From: Sphingomonas sp. ID1715 | GTDB lineage: Bacteria; Pseudomonadota; Alphaproteobacteria; Sphingomonadales; Sphingomonadaceae | Assembly (NCBI RefSeq): GCF_013044515.1 | Contig: NZ_JABEPR010000008.1 | Location: forward strand, 45,240-109,239 | DNA length: 64,000 bases | Direction of reading: 5' to 3' | Part shown: positions 10,287 through 18,791 of the stretch, piece by piece | Layout: every line of letters starts with the position of its first letter | How positions within the stretch are numbered: the first letter of the stretch is position 1 | Position numbers and translations under genes: made by a program | Notes under the pieces: generated by a model | Database searches by the model: none | The model's input: only the letters and a program-made list of their open reading frames with translations | What the model was told of the DNA's origin: nothing

Positions 10287-11171
10287 CTAGATCAACGACA
10301 GCTTCTCGGCTTGGCCAATCACCCGGCGGACACCTTCAGGCGACCACGCCAGTCCACGGCGCGGCGTTGGCTCTCGCAGATCGCGGGTCAGCCAGGATGC
10401 GATATCCCGCAGCGACGAATTCGGATGCGTCTTCAGCCGATCAGCGACGAGGCGCGCGACGCGCGTGTCAGGCGGCAGCCTTGGTGCCGGCTCGAGGATC
10501 GCTGCGTCGGCGTAGCCGGCCTTGACCAGCGTTCGGCAAGCTTTCACGAGCGTCCGCTCGCTAAACGAACGCACCGCCGGCGTAATGGCGCGGATTTGCC
10601 GCAAGACCAGCGCCCAGGGCAAGTGCGGCCGCAGGCGTGCTACCGTGGGCAACCACCGGTGCCGATCGTTGAGCAGTTCATTGAGATAGCGCTCCTTGAG
10701 GCTGTACCGGATGTCGGCGATCGCCGCCGGATCGCGAGAAAGCATCTTCGGGTTTCCGGGCCGCGCGCCGCGCGCGACAGCTGCCTTGAGGCCTGCCCTG
10801 GTCCGTTCGCGGATCAGCGCCCGCTCAAACTCAGCGAAAGCGCCCAGCATCTGGGTCATCAGCATGCCTTGCGCGCTCGACGTGTCGATGGGATCGTGGA
10901 TCGAGCGGAAATAGGCCCCCTTCCCCCGCAAGGTCTCGACGATCTCGAGCAGATGCGAGAGCGACCGGGCCAAGCGGTCGATCCGCACCACCAGCAGCGT
11001 GTCGCCGTGCCGCACGCGCTCGAGCGCTCGTGCAAGGTTCGGCCGATCGCGGCTGCCACCGCTCGCCTTGTCCTCGAGGATCACCGTGCAACCCTCGGCG
11101 CGCAAGGCACTGAGCTGCGCGGCGGTGTCCTGTTCGTCGGTCGAGACGCGCGCGTAGCCGATCAGGGCCAT
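10287..11171 (-). CDS. Serine recombinase (resolvase/invertase family)
   Basis: A 294-residue recombinase. The N-terminal catalytic domain shows YARVSTDEQ with nucleophile Ser10 and Arg8, VVRIDRLARS, and the EFERALIRERTRAGL helix that ends the resolvase core. The C-terminal 150 residues are longer than in Tn3-type resolvases (about 185 residues) and contain two HTH-like stretches (RSFSERTLVKACRTLV and LRDIASWLTRDL). It is likely a plasmid multimer resolution or transposon-related enzyme. AT-rich DNA with inverted repeats upstream (11460-11600) may be its target. Confidence 0.88.
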   Translation of the reverse strand: MALIGYARVSTDEQDTAAQLSALRAEGCTVILEDKASGGSRDRPNLARALERVRHGDTLLVVRIDRLARSLSHLLEIVETLRGKGAYFRSIHDPIDTSSAQGMLMTQMLGAFAEFERALIRERTRAGLKAAVARGARPGNPKMLSRDPAAIADIRYSLKERYLNELLNDRHRWLPTVARLRPHLPWALVLRQIRAITPAVRSFSERTLVKACRTLVKAGYADAAILEPAPRLPPDTRVARLVADRLKTHPNSSLRDIASWLTRDLREPTPRRGLAWSPEGVRRVIGQAEKLSLI

Positions 11172-11534
11172 TTGTCACATTCCATATAACGGGGTCAAAC
11201 GACCGGTTGCCCGCGTATGATATAAATTCCTCGCGGTCCTGGCCAGCGTTGAATGGTGCAGATCGGCCCGGCATGTTTGGCGCAGCAAGTGCGAGAAGCA
11301 CGCAATTATGCGGGATTTGCGTCTGTGGCGGCAACCCAGTCCAGTGGTTTGATATCCGGAGTCCGGCGGTTTGGGATCATCCTGACTCGCTACGCCACGG
11401 GATAGGCTGGAGTCCGGTCGTATAGGGAAACCGACATCAGCCGCGCTTGTAGCCCACCTTATAAAGAACAATCAAATCTGCTTATGTGATAACTGCAATT
11501 ATCGCATGTTGATGCTAAAAACCATCAGAGCGGT

Positions 11535-11562
11535 TGTATAGCAATCTTTCCTTTGCTATACA
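11535..11562. promoter_or_regulatory. AT-rich palindrome (operator or recombination site)
   Basis: TGTATAGCAA, 8 bp, TTGCTATACA: perfect 10-bp arms. It sits in an AT-rich island (11460-11600) in otherwise GC-rich DNA. A smaller inverted repeat, GATAACTGCAATTATC, lies at 11486-11501. The position between the divergent recombinase gene and the DUF1612-type gene allows either an operator or a res-type site. Confidence 0.5.
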
Positions 11563-11645
11563 TAGATTATATACGATTGTTTTTACTGGATTTTCTGGCC
11601 GTGTCGCATGGGTTTCCTGGCTTCGAGACCACCGAACCGCCCTCG

Positions 11646-12788
11646 ATGGCGGATCTCGAGGCGCTGGGGACAGCCCAGGCGCAAGCGGCCTTCGCGCTCG
11701 GTGGGCTCGATGCCGCCCTCACCTGGTGCCCGTCCGACATCCACCCCATCCTCGCTGCGCGCCTGATCCGCGAGACGCTGATCTCGGCGCTCCGGCAGGA
11801 AGGGCATCTCTTCACCGACGCGCGCTTCCATGCCTGGTACGCCGGCCTTATACCCCTTTCCGACGAACCACTCCAGTTCGCACTCGCCCCCCGCGCGCTC
11901 GCGACCACCCTGCTCGCCGAGATGACCCGCAGCCGCTGGGTGCCGCTCATCGACGCGGCACTGGGGCTGGAAAAAGCCTGCCTGGCGCTGCGCGACCCTG
12001 ACAGCGCTGCCGCCGTCGAAACCGCACGGGCCGCGATCGACGAGGCCGCAGCGCTGATCACGGCGCTCGAGCCGGCCCCCCTCCCCTTCTCCGCCCTGGC
12101 CGCCCTCCACCGGGCCATCGGCCAAAGCCCGCGCTTCGCCCCGGCCGAACGCGCGACCGAGACGATCACGCTCGCCACGCGGCAAGTCGTGATCGAGCGC
12201 CCTCGCCCGCCCTCCCCGCGCTGGGCGATCGAATGCGCCTTTGGCGCGTATCTGCAAGCCACCGGCGCCCATAGCGCGGCGCTGCCGCTCAACGGCCTGA
12301 TCCGGCTCGATACGGTGCGCGCGGCCGAAGTTGACGACAACCCGGCGCACGCCGCCATCGTTCACGCCGAAGCGCTGCGCGATGTCCTGAATCATCTCAA
12401 CCGCCTGGTTGCTGAGGCCCGCGACACGCGCCAACACCTCGCCGAGCGCTACCGCGCGAAACGGACGAACTCGCGCGCGCAGCAGCTCTATGGCCTCCTC
12501 TCCGGCTTTGGCCCGCTGCGCTCGTCCCAGATCGAGGCCGTGCTCGGCGCGACCCGGCTCGGGGTCCGGACCATGCTGGCCGCGCTGGCAGACGGAGGCG
12601 ATCTGGCCGTTGAAACCCTGTCGGGGGTCAAGCTCTATTCGGTCATGCGCGGCAGACCAGCCGTTGCGCCTACACCGCTGGCCGATGACCCGGTCCGGTT
12701 TTCCAGCGAGGCGATTGAGGACTATGATGCCGCCCTCGCCCGGATTGATGCTCTGCTGGCGCGCTATGACGATCGATCGGACGACTAG
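11646..12788 (+). CDS. DUF1612/HTH family protein (RHE_PE00001-like)
   Basis: A protein of about 380 residues common on rhizobial and sphingomonad plasmids. ATG 11646 (MADLEALGTAQ) is preferred; an in-frame start at 11553 would add 31 residues coded by the AT-rich palindrome region. The N-terminal half is helical (DUF1612-like). The C-terminal part has a winged-helix-like segment (LYGLLSGFGPLRSSQIEAVLGATRLGVRTMLAAL, about 270-305, positions approximate) and a closing helix DAALARIDALLARYDD. Function is unknown; DNA binding is inferred from the HTH. A broken relative of its C terminus lies 0.6 kb downstream. Confidence 0.75.
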   Translation: MADLEALGTAQAQAAFALGGLDAALTWCPSDIHPILAARLIRETLISALRQEGHLFTDARFHAWYAGLIPLSDEPLQFALAPRALATTLLAEMTRSRWVPLIDAALGLEKACLALRDPDSAAAVETARAAIDEAAALITALEPAPLPFSALAALHRAIGQSPRFAPAERATETITLATRQVVIERPRPPSPRWAIECAFGAYLQATGAHSAALPLNGLIRLDTVRAAEVDDNPAHAAIVHAEALRDVLNHLNRLVAEARDTRQHLAERYRAKRTNSRAQQLYGLLSGFGPLRSSQIEAVLGATRLGVRTMLAALADGGDLAVETLSGVKLYSVMRGRPAVAPTPLADDPVRFSSEAIEDYDAALARIDALLARYDDRSDD

Positions 12789-13350
12789 GCCTGAAAACCG
12801 GCAAAAAGTTTGTCCCTGCAAACGCCCCTTACAGCGCCAACACGAGCGTGAAGCAGCCCCGACTACGGGAGCACCCCCTAATCGCGCTGTGCGGGCTTCT
12901 GAGGACGATTTTGCCAGCCGAGCCCGTCCACCCACGTTCATTTGCCCAGTTTTGCACCAATGCGCGGTTCGTCGAGCGATAGAAGCCATAATTGGCTTCA
13001 GGCCCCGGGGGGCGACCGATCGGTTCGCCCCGCGCTTCCGCGCGCTGGGTAATGGACATATCAGATCGGCGGGAAACCGATGTTCTCCGTTATCGCGTGG
13101 AGCAGGCCCCCTCCCCTGCCTGTGCGGGGGTGCGAAGACGTTGCGGTTGAAGCCACGTCCTTCCGACGCGGACTGGTTGGCGGGCGTACGATCGCTTCAT
13201 GGTGCGGCTGTCTCAGGGTCCGAACGGCTCGATGAGCTCAAGCGTCTCTATCGCGACGCCCAGCACGCTATCCTCTCTCGCGCAGGGACCCTTCCCTCCC
13301 CTGCCTCTCTCTATTCATCGTCCAATTCTTTCGCCGCAGTTCGTCCCGGA
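12789..13350. other. Decayed spacer without intact gene
   Basis: I find no intact gene in this stretch. Possible coding relics are short, for example a + strand segment around 13220-13290 reading RLDELKRLYRDAQHAIL, out of context. Several C-rich runs (13104-13116, 13285-13300) are present. The region probably consists of fragments left by past rearrangement between the DUF1612-type gene and the partition locus. Confidence 0.45.
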
Positions 13351-13352
13351 GG

Positions 13353-13614
13353 CGTTGAAGTTGAGCGTGGCCGGAGTCAGCAAGCTTCTGGTCCGTGGTG
13401 TTGCCGCGAGTCTGGTGGTCGAGGTTACCCGACCGCGCACCTTGGGGAGATTCCTGGCGGCCAATCTTGCGGTTACGTTCGGATACGCATCCCCGAAGCG
13501 CGGCCGACCAAGGTTGGCCCCCCTCCCCTACCCGCGGATCCGAGCTTGTCGGCAATCTTCGACACCTTTGACGAAGAAATGGCCGAGATCGATCGCCTGC
13601 TTGCGCGCCATTGA
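13353..13614 (+). pseudogene. C-terminal remnant of a second DUF1612/HTH protein, frameshifted
   Basis: Reading from 13353 gives ALKLSVAGVSKLLVRG, then LVVEVTRPRTLGRFLA and FGYASPKRGRP, the HTH and following linker of this plasmid family. The frame then shifts within the C-run at about 13509-13523, and the matching C terminus continues in another frame as LSAIFDTFDEEMAEIDRLLARH and a stop. The last helix aligns with the end of the intact relative upstream (DAALARIDALLAR). No N-terminal half is found, so it is a truncated and frameshifted gene. Confidence 0.65.
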
Positions 13615-13705
13615 CTCCGCTATGGCAACGCTCCGGGTCCCTTAGCTCACAGCGTCGGCATCGTCGGATTCCTTGATTTCTGCGGGCTTTTGGCATGTGC
13701 CGCAT

Positions 13706-13982
13706 TGTGTGCCGCGCTTTGTCGTGCGCTGGGTGTCGCGCTGGCGGGTTGTAACGCCATCGCGCTAGGTGACGCGCTCACGCCGTGTAATGCTGCGCCG
13801 CTGTACCCAGCGCTGTCACCTTCTACCTCGCTTTTCCCAGCGCGTGCGCTGTCGATGGCGCACGCGCTGGCCAATGTGCTCGCATACGCGCTTTGCCCTA
13901 CGCCTGCGACTATAGCCGCGCCCACGCCTTGCACCGCGCATCCACAGGCGCTATGCACCGCGCATATCAATTGTGTCGCGCT
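13706..13982. repeat. Phased GCGCT box array, candidate parS centromere
   Basis: Boxes of GCGCT or close variants (GCGCA, ACGCC, GTGCT) end at 13718, 13730, 13742, 13766, 13778, 13802, 13814, 13832, 13850, 13868, 13880, 13892, 13904, 13928, 13940, 13952, 13964 and 13982. Every spacing is 12, 18 or 24 bp. The array ends 53 bp before the parA start. In type Ib partition systems (small ParA, RHH ParB) the centromere is a set of short repeats upstream of parA, so this is the best candidate for that role. An open frame crosses it (repeating xxAL residues), but its composition is explained by the repeat. Confidence 0.7.
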
Positions 13983-14035
13983 GCCCATCTTACGCTACAT
14001 GGGTGCCGCGCCTTCGACCCACAGGGAGTTCCTTC

Positions 14036-14722
14036 GTGCCAGTCATCACTATCGCGCAGAGCAAGGGAGGGGCGGGCAAGACGACACTCGCACTCGCCCT
14101 GGCATCAGAATTCGAAGCGCTTGGCGGTTCAGTCTTCATGCTCGACGCAGACCGCCAGAACAGCTTGCTCAACTGGCACCGGGATCGGATCGCAGCGGGC
14201 AGGGGAGGGGATTCGCGCATCGCCGTCGAAGACGCCTCGCAGCTTCGAGATTCCGATATTGGCGGCGCAATCGCTCGGGCCCGAGAAGTGGCCCAGCTCG
14301 TCGTCGTCGATTCTGAGGGAACCTCGAACTTCAAGACGGCCTACGCCGCCATGGACTCGGATTTCGTCGTCATCCCCACGCGTTCCTCGCGGCTCGATCT
14401 CGAGCGGACCGTCGAAACCAGCGACATGCTCGAGAAGATGTGCCGTGGCGTGCCGTACCGCGTGCTCATCACGCAGACGGGGCAGGTGGCCCGCTCGAAG
14501 GCCGAATGGGAGATCGACGGGCAGATCAGGAAGGCCCTGCCAACTTTCACAGACCAGATGTTCACGCTCGATGCCTTCCGCGCCATGTCCAATTACCGGA
14601 TGACTCTCGCTGAAGTCGAAGCCGCCAACCTCGCCAAGACGGAAAAGGCCAGGCGCATCGCCCAAAGCGTCCTTGCCGATATTCTCAGCGAAATTCAGAA
14701 CAAGGAGGCCGTGGATGCCTGA
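14036..14722 (+). CDS. parA: Plasmid partition ATPase ParA
   Basis: A 228-residue ParA with the deviant Walker A motif KGGAGKTT at residues 10-17 close to the N terminus, so it lacks the N-terminal HTH domain of type Ia ParA and is of the small Ib class. GTG 14036 is chosen because GGGAG lies 7 nt upstream and the protein then begins VPVITIAQSKGG. The Walker B/A' region contains VFMLDADRQNS and VVVDSEG. The stop overlaps the start of the downstream small gene by 8 nt. It should move plasmid copies along the nucleoid, with the downstream protein as adaptor and the upstream array as centromere. Confidence 0.9.
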   Translation: MPVITIAQSKGGAGKTTLALALASEFEALGGSVFMLDADRQNSLLNWHRDRIAAGRGGDSRIAVEDASQLRDSDIGGAIARAREVAQLVVVDSEGTSNFKTAYAAMDSDFVVIPTRSSRLDLERTVETSDMLEKMCRGVPYRVLITQTGQVARSKAEWEIDGQIRKALPTFTDQMFTLDAFRAMSNYRMTLAEVEAANLAKTEKARRIAQSVLADILSEIQNKEAVDA

Positions 14723-15110
14723 AGACAAGGCCGCCGCAAGCAGCATGGGCGATATCATCAGCTCTACACGCCAGCGACTGGAACAGCCCGAAGCGCCAGC
14801 CGACCGCCTTCGGGGCCTCGTAGCCGCAACCGCAGCGCCCAAGCCCGGCGGCGCACCTCCTGTGCAACGTGAACCCGCTGGCACGGCTGTGCCGGCGAAC
14901 TATTTCCACCAAATTCCTGCAGAACTAGGCGTCACGCCCAAGCGCAAACCGCAGCGCGGGCCAGCTCGTTCTCTGCATATCAGCATGCGCTTGTCGCCCC
15001 CGGAGCGCGACCGCCTCGTGCGCTGGTGCGACGATCGCAATCTCAGCCTCCCGGACGGAATCATGGCGCTGATCGATCTGGTAGAAGGGGAGGGCGGCAC
15101 GCCCAAATAG
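14715..15110 (+). CDS. Small RHH-like partition partner (ParB analogue)
   Basis: A 131-residue protein starting at ATG 14715, overlapping parA by 8 nt, with AAGGAGG upstream. The N-terminal 80 residues are Ala/Pro-rich and probably flexible, as expected for the ParA-stimulating arm. The C-terminal stretch RSLHISMRLSPPERDRLVRW, with a following helix ending in GIMALIDLVEG, has the beta-helix-helix pattern of ribbon-helix-helix proteins. Gene order and size match type Ib partition adaptors. No sequence family is recognised with certainty. Confidence 0.7.
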   Translation: MPEDKAAASSMGDIISSTRQRLEQPEAPADRLRGLVAATAAPKPGGAPPVQREPAGTAVPANYFHQIPAELGVTPKRKPQRGPARSLHISMRLSPPERDRLVRWCDDRNLSLPDGIMALIDLVEGEGGTPK

Positions 15111-15122
15111 GCGCTATTACGC

Positions 15123-15132
15123 TTTATGTGAG
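15123..15132 (-). repeat. Isolated inverted iteron between parB-like and repA genes
   Basis: TTTATGTGAG is the reverse complement of the iteron core CTCACATAAA found many times upstream of repA. It lies in the 45-bp gap between the convergent parB-like and repA genes, so RepA might bind there as well. Confidence 0.45.
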
Positions 15133-15155
15133 GAATCGGGGGAGGGGGTCTTCCC

Positions 15156-16289
15156 CTAGGGCCGACCCCGGGCTCCAACGAAAGCTTTGCAGAACCCTTC
15201 CCACGATCTGTAGAGAGGCACGCCAGTCAGCGTCTTCAGCTTGTCTCCCATCTTCTCCCGAAACGCGCCGGCGATCAGGTCCTTGTCCCAACCACCTCCA
15301 AAATCGGCGACAATCGTGAGCAAACGCTGATCCCCGCAGAAATGCATGGATCCTGTGGGGAAGGGCTTGCTCGAAGCCAGCGCCGCTACCGGAGCCGCCG
15401 CCGGGATCGCCGCGATCTGCTCGACGCTGCCATCGCGCCTGGCCCGCCGTCCGACCTTCGGCCGATCGAGCTCCTTGGCGGTCTCTTCCTGATCGACAGG
15501 ATCCTTGGGACTGAAGGTCAGCTTGACCGCTTCAACCGGCCGCCCACGCCCTGATCCCCTGATTTCTTCCCACTCCACGATGAAATCGGCGAGCTGGTCG
15601 ATCTCCGCCTTCGATTTTGCGAGGACGTCGCGCCGAAATTCGGCGAAGTTCTTGAAGCTGCCGTCAGGCACACCGAGCCGCCGCCGCAGTTCATCGACGT
15701 TCATTTTGACGACACGGTTCTGGCGATTGATGATCAGGCAGCCAAGATCATACAGCGTGAGCGAATAGCGCGACTGAAGCGCAAGCATCACGCCGAGATT
15801 CACCCGCGCATAATAATCCGAACGCTGGATTACGCGCTTGAAACTCTCGGAGAATTGATACTCGACGACGCTCATGCCGTCCTCGGAGATTTCCTCCACG
15901 CAGCTCGACAGCAAAGACTGCGACATGATCGCAGGCTTGCCCTTCTTCGAGGTCGTCCGGATACGAACAATGACGCGCAGCAGTTCATCCATCACCGGCT
16001 GGATGCGCTCATTGCCCTTATGCGTGCCGCGCAGTTCCTTCTTGGTGATCGTGAAGGTCTTGCTGTCTTCCCCGGCTTCCGGTCCAGCCTTGCGCAACAT
16101 CAGCGCAAAAGCCTTTCTTCCCGCGGCGCTCAACGACCCGGTCTCGAACTCGGATTCGACTAATTCCCCGGGTTTACTTACAAAGTCGAGGTCGCGGCGG
16201 CGAATCACGTCAGCCACCCGCAACGTCCGGCTCAGACCCTCAAGGTCAGGCGGAACCTCGATTTCAACCGTGTCCGAATCGAGCTTCAT
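15156..16289 (-). CDS. repA: Plasmid replication initiator, Rep_3 (RepB/pi-like) family
   Basis: A 377-residue initiator made of two winged-helix domains, which binds iterons and opens the origin. The first domain contains the pattern ELRGTHKGNERIQPVMDELL and the second YSLTLYDLGCLIINRQNRVV and VDELRRRLGVPDGSFKNF. A 120-residue basic, Pro/Ala-rich C-terminal tail follows. No Shine-Dalgarno sequence precedes ATG 16289; instead an iteron-like CTCACATGAA covers the start codon, which suggests self-repression. It is convergent with parA/parB and faces away from the iteron field, the usual layout for iteron plasmids. Confidence 0.88.
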   Translation of the reverse strand: MKLDSDTVEIEVPPDLEGLSRTLRVADVIRRRDLDFVSKPGELVESEFETGSLSAAGRKAFALMLRKAGPEAGEDSKTFTITKKELRGTHKGNERIQPVMDELLRVIVRIRTTSKKGKPAIMSQSLLSSCVEEISEDGMSVVEYQFSESFKRVIQRSDYYARVNLGVMLALQSRYSLTLYDLGCLIINRQNRVVKMNVDELRRRLGVPDGSFKNFAEFRRDVLAKSKAEIDQLADFIVEWEEIRGSGRGRPVEAVKLTFSPKDPVDQEETAKELDRPKVGRRARRDGSVEQIAAIPAAAPVAALASSKPFPTGSMHFCGDQRLLTIVADFGGGWDKDLIAGAFREKMGDKLKTLTGVPLYRSWEGFCKAFVGARGRP

Positions 16290-16945
16290 GTGAGTTGCAT
16301 AACATCAGCTTGTCATAAAGAGAACAGCCCCCCCCGTTCACTCACATAGACGTGCCCCTGAGCGCTCACATAAACCTCGCTGGCACCATTCGGCCGACAG
16401 CCCCCACGCACTCACATAAAGACAAAGGGCCCCCAACTGCCGACTCGCACAAACAGGCCGAGTCGCGTCCGCTCCCCCGAAAACTCACATAGAACTTTTG
16501 TCCGCCTGGAAAGGGCCGGGGAGGGGATTCCGACCCGACGAGCCGATGCCCCCGGCGACTCACATATAGATCCCTACATCCCGCTGTTTTAATTGAGTTT
16601 TCTTGGCCACCCCCCATCGCTCACACAAAGGCGGGGGAATTCCTTATTTCGAATACTCTTCACAGAAGGCTCCGCCCCCGTGCGCTCACACAAAGATCGG
16701 CCTCCCGCCAATTCGGTCCCCCACATGCTCACATAAACATCGGGATCGCCGGCCAGCCATCGTATGGACAGCAAAACGCCCAGCGATTCAGGGCTTTCGA
16801 AACTGCTCTTAAGCCCGCTTCGCCCGCTTCGCCTGATTCCCCCGAAAACTCACATTATCCCCCGATCGCTCAGGCTCTTGCCCCCATCGCCTCGCATAGA
16901 CGCCCCCGAGAACTCACGCAGAAGCCCCCGCATCCTCACAAGGAG
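16285..16945. repeat. Iteron field, probable origin of replication (oriV)
   Basis: Copies of CTCACATAAA or near variants start at 16341, 16365, 16411, 16494, 16559, 16620 (CTCACACAAA), 16685, 16728, 16849, 16891 (CTCGCATAGA), 16912 (CTCACGCAGA) and 16934, all in direct orientation. A reversed copy covers the repA start (16285-16294). Many spacings are close to multiples of 21-22 bp (21, 22, 42, 43, 65), so sites would face the same side of the helix. C-rich tracts often precede the boxes. There is no gene in 16290-17158. The field faces the Rep_3 initiator gene and is the likely replication origin. Confidence 0.8.
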
Positions 16946-17158
16946 AGCACTCAAGCTATTGGTTTGCCGTCACAAATGGTGCCCGAATCTTAGAATCCAT
17001 GAATCTATGAAGCTCCCGCGCTCCGCTTGGGCGTTTTTAAGATTTGATTCTTTGAGAGTAGCAGCTCGACGGTTCCGCATCACCGACAGGCTGGCGGCCA
17101 GGATAGAGCGACCAAGGAGAGAGGCAAGGGGGAGCAAGGACCGCGAAAGGAGCAGCCA

Positions 17159-17995
17159 ATGGCCCTGGTCGCGCTCAAACCCACTCAGGAACTCGTCGAT
17201 CTTGTCGGCTCGCTGGGCGGAACCTGGCACGGTCGCACGGCGATGTGTCCGTGTCCGGCCCACGCCGACAGCACCCCAAGCCTCTCCATCCGGCAAGGCA
17301 ATCGAGGCATCCTCGTCACCTGCTTTGCCGGATGCGACCGTGACGACATCCTTCGGGAACTGCGCCGCGTGCCCAGCCGGGGGCGGTTTGCCTACACCGA
17401 CAACCCGGCGGCTCAGGCGGGCAATGCGAGCCGGCTATGGGACGAGGCGCTTTCCGTCGCCGGCACGCTTGCCGAGCGCTATCTCGGGATCAGGCACCTC
17501 ATGCCGATCAGCCAGGATCTGCGGTTTCACCCGCGCTGCCCTTACCGGCCAAAGCCGTGGACGACCTACCATCCCGCCTTGCTGGTCGCGGTTCGCGAGG
17601 GCCGGCGCCTGACAGCGGTGCAGCGCATATTCCTCGATCCAGTGACGGCGCGCTATCGCATGAAGCTCATGCTCGGCCGACCGGCGCGCGGTGCCTGGCA
17701 AGGGGGAGGGCGAGGCGATGTCCTGGCACTCGCCGAGGGGTTCGAAACGGCCCGGGCGTTCACGCTCCTTCACGACATCCCCTGCTGGGCGAGCCTGGGC
17801 GCACGTCGTCTCGACCAGATCCTACTGCCCGAGACGCTGACCTCGCTGATCCTGGCCGCCGACAACGACGCCGAAGGGGCGATCGCCGCGGAGCGCGCGA
17901 CCCTTCGCTATGCCCGCCCTGGCCTCAAAATCAGAAGCATGCCGCCAGAGCGCGTCAAGGATTGGGCCAAGGTCCTCGAACTGAGCCGGCGATAA
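17159..17995 (+). CDS. Toprim-domain primase-like protein with N-terminal zinc ribbon
   Basis: A 278-residue protein with AAGGAG just before ATG 17159. The N terminus has a CHC2-like zinc ribbon (CPCPAHADSTPSLSI, with Cys30, Cys32, His35, then Cys55 and Cys59 in CFAGCD), used by primases to bind template DNA. The C-terminal half is a Toprim domain with LALAEGFETARAF and the DxD-type motif AADNDAEGA. The combination is typical of plasmid and phage primase/helicase N-terminal modules; no helicase domain is fused. It sits directly next to the iteron field, so a role in plasmid replication or transfer priming is likely. Confidence 0.85.
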   Translation: MALVALKPTQELVDLVGSLGGTWHGRTAMCPCPAHADSTPSLSIRQGNRGILVTCFAGCDRDDILRELRRVPSRGRFAYTDNPAAQAGNASRLWDEALSVAGTLAERYLGIRHLMPISQDLRFHPRCPYRPKPWTTYHPALLVAVREGRRLTAVQRIFLDPVTARYRMKLMLGRPARGAWQGGGRGDVLALAEGFETARAFTLLHDIPCWASLGARRLDQILLPETLTSLILAADNDAEGAIAAERATLRYARPGLKIRSMPPERVKDWAKVLELSRR

Positions 17996-18075
17996 CCGAC
18001 TGCCGCGCACGCATTCGGAAACATCCGGATTGCGGGAGGCTGCGCTTCGGAGGAACGCCTTGCCTGGAGGCTCGA

Positions 18076-18654
18076 ATGGCACGCATCACGATCATCGATG
18101 GCCACCCCGATCCGGACCGCGCGCGGTTCATCCATGCGCTCGCGTACGCCTATGCGGCCGGGGCAGAAGACGCCATCCATGAAGTGAGGCGGATCGACGT
18201 CGCGACTCTGGATTTCCCCATCCTGCGCTCGGCAAACGAATGGCGCGAGACCGATCCCGCAAAAGCCATCCACGACGCGCAGATCGACATCAGATGGGCC
18301 GACCATCTGGTCATCCTCTTTCCGCTTTGGCTCGGCGACCTACCGGCGCTCCTCAAGGCCTTTCTCGAACAGGTTATGCGGCCGGGCTTCGCGATCGACG
18401 AAACCGTGTCGGATCGGAATGCGAAGCTGCTCTGCGGCCGACCGGCACGTGTCGCGGTGACCATGGGAATGCCGGCCCCTTTCTATCGATTCTACTACCG
18501 TGCCCACAGCCTCAAGAGCTGGGCGCGAAATCTACTCGGCTTCACTGGGATCGCGCCCGTTCGCCATTCCATCATCGGGGACGCCGAGGCGAGCGACGGC
18601 GAACGGCAACACTGGCTGAGCCTCATCAGCCAGTTCGGCCGGGACGCGCGATAG
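18076..18654 (+). CDS. NAD(P)H-dependent flavodoxin-fold oxidoreductase
   Basis: A 192-residue Flavodoxin_2 family protein (NQO/MdaB-like) starting at ATG 18076 with GGAGG upstream. Motifs: ITIIDGHPDPDRARF for the first strand and FMN phosphate loop, HLVILFPLWLGDLPALLKAF for the FMN-binding helix, and TMGMPAPFYRFYYRAH. Such enzymes reduce quinones or electrophiles with two electrons. It follows the primase-like gene by 80 bp. Its place among plasmid backbone genes is not explained; a stress role is possible. Confidence 0.83.
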   Translation: MARITIIDGHPDPDRARFIHALAYAYAAGAEDAIHEVRRIDVATLDFPILRSANEWRETDPAKAIHDAQIDIRWADHLVILFPLWLGDLPALLKAFLEQVMRPGFAIDETVSDRNAKLLCGRPARVAVTMGMPAPFYRFYYRAHSLKSWARNLLGFTGIAPVRHSIIGDAEASDGERQHWLSLISQFGRDAR

Positions 18655-18732
18655 CGTTCGGCAAACAGCGGGGCCCGAGCCCTGTCCCGCCAGCGCCAAC
18701 CAAGCCTCGCCGCAGTCGGGCAATCGTGAAAA

Positions 18733-18791
18733 GGGAAGGGGGGTCGAAGGATTGATGCTGCCGATGGGGCAGCCAGTCCGGAGACCCCTCA
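18733..18791 (+). promoter_or_regulatory. G-rich structured leader, copy A (before strawberry-notch gene)
   Basis: GGGAAGGGGGG at 18733-18743 starts the leader. GGGGTC (18740-18745) can pair with GACCCC (18783-18788), three bases before ATG 18792. Inside, GCTGCC (18757-18762) pairs with GGCAGC (18768-18773). The GGAG ribosome site lies between the inner hairpin and the closing strand, so it is within the structure. Five further strong copies share the same plan. Confidence 0.6.

Noticed and set aside
13690..14316. Open + frame of 208 codons through the repeat array into parA
   Set aside because: The frame is a by-product of the 6/12-bp GCGCT repeat (xxAL residues) and then overlaps parA in another frame; no ribosome site and spacing pattern fits DNA boxes better.
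16341..16945. CRISPR array instead of iterons
   Set aside because: The repeats are only about 10 bp, with uneven spacing and no cas genes; a Rep_3 initiator lies adjacent.
16764..17612. Plus frame crossing the iteron field into the Toprim gene
   Set aside because: Composition follows the iterons and C-tracts; the Toprim protein is in another frame with a proper ribosome site.
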